Source: G965233625 sp965233625 (GTDB taxonomy: Bacteria; Planctomycetota; Planctomycetia; Pirellulales; Pirellulaceae). Taken from it: DNA of 64,000 nucleotides. The position numbers and the translations under genes are program-made. The stretch is from the NCBI GenBank assembly GCA_965233625.1, contig OZ247499.1, forward strand, positions 2,046,001 to 2,110,000, read 5' to 3'. The notes under the pieces were generated by a model, which saw only the letters and a program-made list of their open reading frames with translations, had not been told where the DNA came from and did not search any database. This document shows, one piece after another, positions 35,461-45,626 of the stretch; position 1 is the stretch's first letter; each line of letters opens with the position of its first letter.

Positions 35461-37233
35461 ATGCAGAACGTGAAATTCTATTTCGCATTTACTCTGCTAA
35501 TGTTGCTAGGCATTCTGTTGCCTGGCTGTGGAACGCCCGCCGCGCCGGAGTCTGTGCAAAACCCGGCGCCGGTGGAACCCGCCAAACCCGCTAGAAAAGT
35601 AGCGCGGCTTCCCTCTGAACTGCCCCGCCAGAAGCTGCGTGAATCCCAGGAAGGCGACTGGTTCGTCAACGTCGCATCGGCCGCAGGGGTGGATTTTGCG
35701 TATAGCTCTGGTGCAGAGTCTGGCTTCTACCAGTTGCTAGAGTCTGTCGGTGGCGGGGCGGCGTTGCTTGACTTTGATCAGGACGGCAATCTCGACATCT
35801 TCATCAGTGGCGGCGGCGATCTTCGTGGTCCAACGGTTCAAGTCAGCGGAGCCGCCTGCTGCCTATACCGCAATCTGGGCGACTTTAAGTTTGAGGATGT
35901 CACTGCAAGTGTTGGTCTTGATGACGACTCACTCTACACGCACGGCGTCACGGTTGGCGACTACAACCGCGATGGCTGGCCGGACTTGTTTGTGGCGGGG
36001 TATGGCGGCGTGCGATTGTATCGCAATGAAAAAGGAAAATCGTTTACGGACGTGACCGCCGCGGCCAAGCTAAACAAATGCAACGGCTGGAATGTGCAAG
36101 GGGCATTTGCGGATCTCAATCGCGATGGATGGCTCGATCTCTACATTCTGACATATGCAGAATGGCAGCCTGACGCCAAGGAAGTATGCGACAACGACCA
36201 GGATCTTAAAGACATCTGTGGCCCCACTCTCTTCGACGGCGCCCAGGATCAGGTCTACTTCAGCAACCGTGACGGAACCTTCGAAAACGTCACGGCAGAA
36301 GCGGGCATCGTACCAGGGAACCGCGGCCTGGGAGTAACGATTACCGATGTGAATGAAGACGGCTGGCAGGATATCTTCGTTGCTAATGACGTTGAACAGA
36401 ACCAGCTTTATCTCGGCGGTGAGAAGCTACCGTACCGCGAGGAAGGTGTACTGGCCGGCGTTGCCTTCTCGACACGCGGCGACCGCGAAGGCTCGATGGG
36501 CGTCGCAACTGGCGACTTCAACCGCGACGGCCGCCTCGATATCTTTTACACCAACTATGCGAATCAGGACAATTCGCTCTGCGAAAGCGTAGGCCCCGCT
36601 TCCTTTATACCGGCTGCGGACAAAACCGGGCTGTCCGGTGTCTCACGTCGTTGGGTGGGATTCGGCACGGTGCTGGTCGACTTTGATAACGATGGCTGGC
36701 AGGACATCGCCATTGCCAACGGGCACGTTGCCTACGATCGTCGTGACAGTCCGTTTTTCCAGGCGCCGCAGTTGTTCCAGAACAAGCAGGGAAAGCGTTT
36801 TGTTGACATCAGTCCGCGTGGCGGCCCGTACTTCAGCGGCAGGTACAGCGGCCGCGGAATTGCAGCGGGCGATCTTAACAACGACGGCGCGTACGACCTG
36901 GTGGTGGTGCACCAGGACGAACCCGTTGCCATTCTGAAGAACACCCGCCCGCCCGGCCACTGGGTGCGTGTGCAACTTCGCGGTGTGAAGTCAAACACTG
37001 GCGGAGTTGGCGCACGCATTACGCTAAAAAGAAGCGATAGGGAGCTATCATTCTGGAGCGGTGCGGGCGATAGTTATGCATCCGCTTCGGAACAACGCGT
37101 TATTATTCCTCTGCTCGATGATCAACCTGTCGACATTACCGTGACGTGGCCCAGCGGTGGCAAAGAAGTTTTCTCAGGCCTCGAAGCGCAGGTGACGCAT
37201 GAACTCGTCGAAGGAATGGGGCGACAGCCCTAA
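35461..37233 (+). CDS. CRTAC1/FG-GAP lipoprotein (paralogue of 31954-33777)
   Basis: 590 residues. Lipoprotein signal MLLGILLPGCGTP. After a proline-rich linker comes DWFVNVASAAGVDFAYSSGA and GFYQLLESVGGGAALLDFDQ, nearly the same as the 31954-33777 protein. FG-GAP/VCBS loops follow (DFDQDGNLDIFI; DYNRDGWPDLFV; DLNRDGWLDLYI; DFDNDGWQDIAI), ending in an ASPIC/UnbV-like segment (VGARITLKRSDREL; DSYASASEQRVIIP). The last codons overlap the TPR gene by 35 nt, matching the arrangement in the other set. Confidence 0.9.
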   Translation: MQNVKFYFAFTLLMLLGILLPGCGTPAAPESVQNPAPVEPAKPARKVARLPSELPRQKLRESQEGDWFVNVASAAGVDFAYSSGAESGFYQLLESVGGGAALLDFDQDGNLDIFISGGGDLRGPTVQVSGAACCLYRNLGDFKFEDVTASVGLDDDSLYTHGVTVGDYNRDGWPDLFVAGYGGVRLYRNEKGKSFTDVTAAAKLNKCNGWNVQGAFADLNRDGWLDLYILTYAEWQPDAKEVCDNDQDLKDICGPTLFDGAQDQVYFSNRDGTFENVTAEAGIVPGNRGLGVTITDVNEDGWQDIFVANDVEQNQLYLGGEKLPYREEGVLAGVAFSTRGDREGSMGVATGDFNRDGRLDIFYTNYANQDNSLCESVGPASFIPAADKTGLSGVSRRWVGFGTVLVDFDNDGWQDIAIANGHVAYDRRDSPFFQAPQLFQNKQGKRFVDISPRGGPYFSGRYSGRGIAAGDLNNDGAYDLVVVHQDEPVAILKNTRPPGHWVRVQLRGVKSNTGGVGARITLKRSDRELSFWSGAGDSYASASEQRVIIPLLDDQPVDITVTWPSGGKEVFSGLEAQVTHELVEGMGRQP

Positions 37234-38491
37234 CACTGCGGAGCCTACCCGCGGTAATGACCGGCGCCCGTTGCGACAGGCGGCCTTCTTAGGAACGGGG
37301 GTCGTAGGGCTACTGTTTTTAGTTGTCGCGATCATTTTCGGGCCGCGTCTCTGGAGTGACCCGGCAGCCCATGCCGGGAAGGCGCGAGCTGAATTGAAAG
37401 CAGGACTGGCGGCCATCGAAACGGGCAGTTATCTGCACAGTGTAGCTGCCGAAAAGCACGCGCTGGCAGCGCTGAACGCGGGTAGCGGCGCGGGTGAGGG
37501 TTATCTGCTGGCCTCGTCGGCAGTGGTGATGCGAAAGGACTCTGAATCGTTTTCCATTGAAGACGAGCAGAAGCTGGAAGACTACACCAACCGTATCGAC
37601 GTGCCCAACGCAACGTCGAGCGACATGTACCTGGGCGCCGACGTCGCTTTTCAGTTTGGCGACTTGAACCGGTCCGACTGGTATCTACGGGAACTGCTCG
37701 TCCGCGATCTGCCAGAGGATCTAGAAATCAAAACGCTCAAACTGGCAGTCAAGGTCCGGTTCGATAAAGGCGCCGACGATGACGCGAAACGCCACGCCCA
37801 GAAACTCGCAGAACTCGCACCTTCAGATTGTCTATCGTGGACGGTGCTCTCGTATCTTGCGGAAGACGAGAACAGGCCGGAAGCGATGATCGACGCGTAC
37901 CGTGAACTGCTCAAAAGGAATTGCGGATCGCTCAGCGATGTGCGGTTAAAGCTTCTGGAACAGCTAATCGTCATTGGCGATAACGCCGGGGCGCGCGAGC
38001 AATTTGAACTGCTCAAGAATCAGTCGCCCGAAGTGCTGGAGCAAAAGCCAGAGCTGAACGCGAGAATTCTGTTGCAGGAAGGGAAAGTCGCCGAAGCATC
38101 CGCCGTGGTCGATCAGATTCTCAAGCAGTCGCCCAAGGACCCCGCTGCCTTGGTGCTCAGCGCGCAACTTGCCTTGGGGCGGAACGAACCTGCACCCGCA
38201 GTCGAGCAGTTAAAGGCGGTTGTCGAAGCCGACCCGGCAAACACGCAGGCCATGTATCTGCTGGGGCAGGCATACGCCCGCAACGGTCAGAAAGACGAGG
38301 CCCGTAAAATGCTGCAACGGCAAAGCGACGTGCGAAACGCCAAAGTGCAGTTGCATCGCATGGAGCGTCACGCCGGCGCGAATCCGAAAAATGCGCAGAT
38401 CCGCCACGAAATTGCCCGCGAATACTACAAGCTAGGCTATATCGAAAAGGCGAAATACTGGCGAGAAGCCGCCTTAGCCCTCGAGAAATAA
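37199..38491 (+). CDS. Membrane-anchored TPR protein (paralogue of 30714-31991)
   Basis: 430 residues. A charged N-terminus precedes one membrane helix (AAFLGTGVVGLLFLVVAIIF, about 28-48). The remainder is TPR-like (DPANTQAMYLLGQAYARNGQ; IAREYYKLGYIEKAKYWREA). Its overlap with the upstream CRTAC1 gene and its C-terminal layout match the other TPR protein of the locus, so the two CRTAC1-TPR pairs derive from one ancestral pair. The ATG at 37199 is the first available start. It converges on the next gene with 5 nt between stops. Confidence 0.88.
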   Translation: MNSSKEWGDSPNTAEPTRGNDRRPLRQAAFLGTGVVGLLFLVVAIIFGPRLWSDPAAHAGKARAELKAGLAAIETGSYLHSVAAEKHALAALNAGSGAGEGYLLASSAVVMRKDSESFSIEDEQKLEDYTNRIDVPNATSSDMYLGADVAFQFGDLNRSDWYLRELLVRDLPEDLEIKTLKLAVKVRFDKGADDDAKRHAQKLAELAPSDCLSWTVLSYLAEDENRPEAMIDAYRELLKRNCGSLSDVRLKLLEQLIVIGDNAGAREQFELLKNQSPEVLEQKPELNARILLQEGKVAEASAVVDQILKQSPKDPAALVLSAQLALGRNEPAPAVEQLKAVVEADPANTQAMYLLGQAYARNGQKDEARKMLQRQSDVRNAKVQLHRMERHAGANPKNAQIRHEIAREYYKLGYIEKAKYWREAALALEK

Positions 38492-38496
38492 CCGCG

Positions 38497-40659
<2,163 letters not shown>

Positions 40660-40853
40660 ACTTGCTTTCCTAGCCTTTGCATGAACAAGGTGGTTCAGCG
40701 TATGAAATCAAGTTTAACAGACGGGCCGGAACAGGCAGCAACTTTGCCGACCCCGCAGACACATTGCATGCAGAAACATGAATTTAAATTCGATACGTCT
40801 GGCGACTATCATGGCGGAGGATAGGAATTTACGACTCAGCATCAGGAGAAAGC

Positions 40854-42164
40854 ATGCACCTTCCACAGTCATTGGCTCCGCCGTTTCCTGGGAGACACGC
40901 ACTATTATTGGCAACGTTGATAATGGCGGTCTTTGTCTTGTCGCAAGGCGGCCCGTTGTGTGCAGAAGATAACTTCCCGCCCGGCTGGCTGCCGGTCAAG
41001 CAACTCGATCGTGAAACAGGATGGCGGGAATTCCGCGATATTAAAGATCGCATTCACATCTACCTGCCGGATAACGACAAGCCTGTACGAGGTGTCTTTG
41101 CCTGTTTCGTTTTTCACAGCGGCGACCCGCGCGAACTGGCGGATCTCTGGAACTTCGCACTGGTCACCGTACCTTGGCCGTTTGAATACGACCTCGGCCA
41201 TAACGATAAACGCAATGGCAGGTACAAACTGGGGCACGAGAGCCAGGATATGGGCCTGCTGCTGCGATACCTGGACGAGGCCAGCAAAGCGCTGAAACAT
41301 CCTGAGCTTGCAACGGTTCCGCTGGTTGGCTGGCTGGGTCAGAACGGTTCACGGATGTGCCAGGATCTGCACGCTAAAGCACCGCAGCGAGTGCTCGCCT
41401 GGACGGACTCTTTCCCCAACCGCCTGCGGCAATATCCAGAGCTTACAAAGAAAGTTCCGTTCGCCTTTGCCTGGGAGATTGCGAAGAAGGACCTGCGCGA
41501 AGGAAAACGGTCCTACAAAAAAGATCCCGATCCGCCTGCAGACTTAAGCTGCCGCGCGACGACGTACGGTTTTGGACATGGCATCTACTCGAAGTTTAAC
41601 TTCTTCATGGCTTACCTGGATCGCTGCATTGCCACGCGGATGCCCCGCAAGATGCCGGAGCCGGGCGAACCCGTCCAGTTGAAGCCCGCCGTACGGGAAG
41701 CGGGCTGGGTGGGCGACTTCGATCCCATCGGCGGCTGGAATCCGATCGCACCGGCAGCGGAGCCGGGCAAACTGGCTCAGGCCAGGTACCCCGTGTGGCT
41801 GCCGGACGCTTACGCCGCGTGGTCGTGGCGTTCTTACCACTCGTCCTGCACAGATCTGGCCATCACCGGGCCAAAGCTGCCCTATCGCAAGAAAGACGGC
41901 CGCTGGGGCGGGCCGGAATGCGGGCTGGGGTACAACGGCTATCTGAATGCCAGCGATAAACACACGTTCGCAGCGAAGGTGACTGGCGATTACGTGAAGG
42001 TTGAATTTTATGACGGCAACCGCAAACTTGGCGAAACAGACAAGGCGCCATGGACAATGAACGGAGTTACCCTACAGCCGGGACTACGCGTGCTGTTCGC
42101 CGTAGGAGTAAAAGCCGACGGAACCCGGCAGGCCAGCCGTCCAGCGTTTGCCATCGCGAAATAA
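40854..42164 (+). CDS. Exported protein with alpha/beta-hydrolase-like features
   Basis: 436 residues, ribosome site AGGAG 6 nt before the ATG. A signal peptide is likely (ALLLATLIMAVFVLSQGGPLCAE). Blocks RGVFACFVFHSGDPREL and DMGLLLRYLDEASKAL, then VPLVGWLGQNGSRMCQDL at the expected nucleophile elbow, suggest an alpha/beta hydrolase fold, but the elbow lacks a Ser in the usual G-x-S-x-G place. A C-terminal Ig-like segment (AAKVTGDYVKVEFYDGNRKL) may bind substrate. Neighbouring genes give no clue. Activity uncertain. Confidence 0.75.
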   Translation: MHLPQSLAPPFPGRHALLLATLIMAVFVLSQGGPLCAEDNFPPGWLPVKQLDRETGWREFRDIKDRIHIYLPDNDKPVRGVFACFVFHSGDPRELADLWNFALVTVPWPFEYDLGHNDKRNGRYKLGHESQDMGLLLRYLDEASKALKHPELATVPLVGWLGQNGSRMCQDLHAKAPQRVLAWTDSFPNRLRQYPELTKKVPFAFAWEIAKKDLREGKRSYKKDPDPPADLSCRATTYGFGHGIYSKFNFFMAYLDRCIATRMPRKMPEPGEPVQLKPAVREAGWVGDFDPIGGWNPIAPAAEPGKLAQARYPVWLPDAYAAWSWRSYHSSCTDLAITGPKLPYRKKDGRWGGPECGLGYNGYLNASDKHTFAAKVTGDYVKVEFYDGNRKLGETDKAPWTMNGVTLQPGLRVLFAVGVKADGTRQASRPAFAIAK

Positions 42165-42292
42165 CATGGCAGCAAACCTATCAGCTCGAAATCCACAGGC
42201 CAGAGGTGGCCGTGATGATCATACGTCGTGATCTTGTCTGTTGGTTGTGCGCAGGTTATAGGCCCCGTAAATTGTGACATCAAATCCCGGCT

Positions 42293-42318
42293 CCTCGCCA
42301 CCCGTAACGGCGGCGAGG
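42293..42318. terminator. Hairpin between convergent genes (possible bidirectional terminator)
   Basis: CCTCGCC (42293-42299) pairs perfectly with GGCGAGG (42312-42318) across 12 nt, which themselves contain CCGT/ACGG. It lies 129 nt after the exported hydrolase-like gene and 30 nt after the Fae-homologue stop on the minus strand. No T-run follows on either strand, so the activity is uncertain. Confidence 0.4.
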
Positions 42319-42347
42319 TTGTCAGGGCGCCTTAACCCGCGTGAAGA

Positions 42348-42896
42348 CTAAAGCTTGCCATCCAGACCGCGCTGGTAGTACTTGTGCGTGATCTTGTCCT
42401 GGTTTTCTAGAAGCCAGTCGATAGAAGGCTCGTTACACATCGCTTTATGAATGGCCTGGGCCATTGCTTTGCGATGAATCTCAAACAACGCCTTATGATC
42501 CAGGTTTTCATCCGTCGCCGCGCCAGGATTAAGCCAGACGGAACAGACGATGCCTAGATCATTGGCCTTCTCTTTGGGAATATCACCTGCGCGTACCGCA
42601 TCCAGTACGCCATTGGCAATCGCTGCCTGCACCGTACCCATCAGGATATTGGTGTAGGCGCTCTTCTTCACGGTAACCTTGCTGACCATCAACGTCACAG
42701 GACGCACCTGGATATCCGTATCTAGAATCGCAAACACCTTGGAATGGCCAACGGACTGATCGCCTGTCAGCGTGGCAATCGCCGTGCCGACAGGACCATC
42801 CAGTTCGCCGATCACAACTTCGGGTTCCGCCGCTGTGAATGGCGGCCCGCCTGCGACAAGCGATTCGCCCGTTCGCATGATAATTCGATCGCTCAA
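42348..42896 (-). CDS. Formaldehyde-activating enzyme (Fae) homologue, probably lacking the catalytic His
   Basis: 182 residues, close to the usual Fae length. Alignment blocks: GESLVAGGPPFTAAEPEVVI, GELDGPVGTAIATL, RPVTLMVSKVTVKKSAYTNI, LMGTVQAAIANGVLDAVRAG, DIPKEKANDLGIVCSVWLNP and HRKAMAQAIHKAM all follow Fae. Fae condenses formaldehyde with tetrahydromethanopterin. In Fae the catalytic His lies in A-H-I-D-L-L-I-G; here the matching stretch is A-E-P-E-V-V-I-G, so the His is replaced by Glu. It may therefore be a divergent Fae2/Fae3-like protein that senses or binds rather than converts formaldehyde. It follows the oxidoreductase gene by 53 nt. Confidence 0.88.
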   Translation of the reverse strand: MSDRIIMRTGESLVAGGPPFTAAEPEVVIGELDGPVGTAIATLTGDQSVGHSKVFAILDTDIQVRPVTLMVSKVTVKKSAYTNILMGTVQAAIANGVLDAVRAGDIPKEKANDLGIVCSVWLNPGAATDENLDHKALFEIHRKAMAQAIHKAMCNEPSIDWLLENQDKITHKYYQRGLDGKL

Positions 42897-42949
42897 GTGT
42901 GGTTCCTTCTCCTGAATCTGTTGTCTGGTTCGTTAGGTGTGAAGTTCCG

Positions 42950-44314
42950 CTACGCAAGCTTGTAGAAAGCTTCCCAGCCTCGTCGCGGTGCGTTGCCTTT
43001 GAGCAGTTTGTTGGCACGCTCGTTATTGGTGATCTGGCGCGTCTTCGCATCGAACTTCAGATCTTCGCCCAGCCGCTGTGCGATACAGCCCAGCATGAAC
43101 ACCTGCGTCAGTGGCCCGGAAACCGCGAACGAAGAGTTGCAGTGCGGATCAAGTCCCGCCGCCGCACGGAGGAAGTTGTCCATATGATTGGTGGACGTCT
43201 TGCTTGCAGCTGGCTTCGGAAGATTGGCGGCCAGTTCCTGTTGCTTGGCGCCGCCAACAACCTTCAGCGAAGCGGAATGCGTCCCGCCGACAAACGTAAG
43301 GTCGTCGCTGAAAATCGCCTTGCCACAACTCGGAATGTTCACGCCGGTATCACTTGGCGGCCGGTTCTTCACACCGTCGTACCAGTTGATGGTCATGGCA
43401 GGCATGCCTTCGCCGCGTGCCGCGAAATCGAAGGCGATGGTCGTGCCGTGCGGATAGATAAACTCGTTCGGCTTTTCGATCTTCTCGGCACGGATCGTGT
43501 GTGGCAGATCCAGCTTCAGGAAACGGTGCACGGTATCCAGGGTGTGCGGTCCCCAGTCGCCAAATGCGCCGTTGCCATAGTCGTACCAGCCGCGCCAGTT
43601 GCCTGGATCATACTTGCTGTTGTAAGGATGCTTGGGCGCCGTTCCGGCCCACACTTCCCAGTTCATGCCGGCGGGCATTTTCTCAGCGGCGGGGAAACCT
43701 TTCACATCGCCCCACGGATGCCAGCGCCGGCCGCGGTTCATGCAAGCGTCGACGCGGCGGACGTTTTTGATGATGCCATTGTCCACCCAGGATTCAAACT
43801 GCAGACGCTGCCCGCTGGAATGGCCCTGATTGCCCATCTGGCACATGACGCCGTATTTCTTCTCGGCAGCCATCAGCAGTTCACACTCTTCAAACGTGTG
43901 GGCCAGCGGTTTTTCGACATAGACATGAATGCCCATCGACATCGCCAGCATGGCGATCGGGAAATGAGCGTGATCCGGCACGCCAATGGTGCAGGCATCG
44001 ATCTTGCCGCTCATCTTGACGAACATCTCGCGGAAGTCGTCGAAGATGACGGCGTCGTCGCACTTGCCCTTCATCTTCTTCTTGAAGCCTTCCGCACGCG
44101 AGGGCACCACGTCGCAAAGCGCTACGCAGTTAGTCAGCGAGTGATTCACGGCGCCGGAACCGATCGACGCACCGCGGTTGGCGCAGCCGATGATGGCGAT
44201 GTTCAGCTTCTCCGTTTTGGCCTCGTCCGCGCGGGCGAAGCTGGGCATCAGCGTGGCTGCGGCGGAGGCTGCGACGGAATGCTTCAACAGTTCACGACGG
44301 TTCAATCTGCTCAT
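42950..44314 (-). CDS. Gfo/Idh/MocA family oxidoreductase with Tat signal
   Basis: 454 residues. The N-terminus has a twin-arginine signal (SRLNRRELLKHSVAASAAAT). The Rossmann nucleotide-binding segment is KLNIAIIGCANRGASIGSGA, with DACTIGVPDHAHF and HVYVEKPLAHTFEE (the EKP motif of the family). The C-terminal half carries GAFGDWGPHTLDTVHRFL, the usual substrate-domain segment. These enzymes oxidise or reduce sugars or related polyols using NAD(P), and exported members are expanded in planctomycetes. It lies directly upstream of the Fae homologue, probably co-transcribed; a metabolic link is unproven. Confidence 0.92.
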   Translation of the reverse strand: MSRLNRRELLKHSVAASAAATLMPSFARADEAKTEKLNIAIIGCANRGASIGSGAVNHSLTNCVALCDVVPSRAEGFKKKMKGKCDDAVIFDDFREMFVKMSGKIDACTIGVPDHAHFPIAMLAMSMGIHVYVEKPLAHTFEECELLMAAEKKYGVMCQMGNQGHSSGQRLQFESWVDNGIIKNVRRVDACMNRGRRWHPWGDVKGFPAAEKMPAGMNWEVWAGTAPKHPYNSKYDPGNWRGWYDYGNGAFGDWGPHTLDTVHRFLKLDLPHTIRAEKIEKPNEFIYPHGTTIAFDFAARGEGMPAMTINWYDGVKNRPPSDTGVNIPSCGKAIFSDDLTFVGGTHSASLKVVGGAKQQELAANLPKPAASKTSTNHMDNFLRAAAGLDPHCNSSFAVSGPLTQVFMLGCIAQRLGEDLKFDAKTRQITNNERANKLLKGNAPRRGWEAFYKLA

Positions 44315-44437
44315 AGTTTTATCTCCCGGAGTTCGGTCTTATGCTAAGACGTGCGAGTTTCAGCGACGCCTGTTATGTCGTTAGCTCCCATCGTACCATA
44401 GCTTGGTTGTGGTTTCCCGAAACACCTGGATAGAAAT

Positions 44438-45508
44438 ATGAGTTCTTTCACCCGTTGTGTGGTTCTTGCCTCGCTTTTCCTCCTGCCAACACTGGCGACT
44501 GCCGGCGAGCTAAAGCCCGTAGCGTTGATTTTTGATACGGATCTAGGCAACGACTGCGACGACGTACTGGCAATGGGCGTGATACACGCACTGCAGACAC
44601 GCGGCGAATGCAAACTACTGGCCGTGACTTTGACCAAAGACCACGAACTCGCCGGCCCGATGGCCGACGCCATCAACACCTTCTACGGTCGCGGTGATAT
44701 TCCTATTGGCGTCTGCCGTAGTGGTGTTACGCCGGCCGCCGGTAAATTCAACGTGTTGGCCACAGCCAAAGACGCGCAAGGCTCACTGCGCTATCCGCAC
44801 GATCTGCGCAGCGGCAAAGACGCTCCAGCGGCGGTGGACGTGCTGCGGAAAACATTAGCCGCGCAGGAGGATGGCAGCGTTGTGGTGGTGCAGGTCGGTT
44901 TCTCCACCAATCTAGCCAACCTGCTGAAGTCGGCGCCTGACGCCCATTCCCCCTTGAATGGCATGCAACTGGTGAAGAAGAAGGTACGTCTGCTTTCCAT
45001 CATGGCGGGCGCTTTCCGGCAGATCAAAGACAACCAAGGGCGCCTGTACGACCACAAAGAATACAACGTGGTGAAAGATATTCCTGCGGCAAAGAAGCTG
45101 GCGGACCAATGGCCATCGTCCGTCCTATGGAGCGGGTTTGAGATTGGCAAGAATCTGACGTACCCGCACCAGAGCATCCTGCGCGACTACCGCTATGTGC
45201 AGCACCATCCACTGCCCGAAGCCTATACGCTTTACATCCCACCTCCGCACGACCGGCCGACGTGGGACTTAACCTCGGTGCTAGCAGCCGTACGGCCAGA
45301 GCACCGCTACTTCGACGTTTCGCCCCCCGGCGACGTCCTTGTGGCCGACGATGGCCTAACAACGTTCTCCGCTAAAGCGGGCGGACGCCACCGCTATCTG
45401 ATCCTCAAGGAAGAGCAGAAACCACGTGCGACGGAGGCACTGGTTCAGCTTGCTAGTCAGCCACCCGCCAATTTTGACGCATCAAAACAACCCCACGCAG
45501 AAGATTAG
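44438..45508 (+). CDS. Exported nucleoside hydrolase family protein
   Basis: 356 residues. A signal peptide (about 1-22) precedes VALIFDTDLGNDCDDVLAMG, the calcium-binding D-T-D-x-G-x-D-x-D-D signature of inosine-uridine nucleoside hydrolases (here 33-42). Downstream family segments include VVVVQVGFSTNLANLL and SSVLWSGFEIGKNL. It would cleave the N-glycosidic bond of nucleosides in the periplasm for scavenging. It diverges from the oxidoreductase gene across 123 nt. Confidence 0.92.
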   Translation: MSSFTRCVVLASLFLLPTLATAGELKPVALIFDTDLGNDCDDVLAMGVIHALQTRGECKLLAVTLTKDHELAGPMADAINTFYGRGDIPIGVCRSGVTPAAGKFNVLATAKDAQGSLRYPHDLRSGKDAPAAVDVLRKTLAAQEDGSVVVVQVGFSTNLANLLKSAPDAHSPLNGMQLVKKKVRLLSIMAGAFRQIKDNQGRLYDHKEYNVVKDIPAAKKLADQWPSSVLWSGFEIGKNLTYPHQSILRDYRYVQHHPLPEAYTLYIPPPHDRPTWDLTSVLAAVRPEHRYFDVSPPGDVLVADDGLTTFSAKAGGRHRYLILKEEQKPRATEALVQLASQPPANFDASKQPHAED

Positions 45509-45626
45509 ACGCGCTGACGCATAGTCATCCGGCGTGCTAGCACCGGTGCGGAGTTAATGATCTTGCTGTCGCGTTACCGATAAAGTAACCTCCCGCGACA
45601 CCTCTGGTTTGCTCGAAAGGAATCTG

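Noticed and set aside
42899..44347. 482-codon plus-strand frame opposite the Gfo/Idh/MocA oxidoreductase
   Set aside because: It is antisense to a clearly conserved gene, shows no family motif and reflects GC-rich third positions on the other strand.
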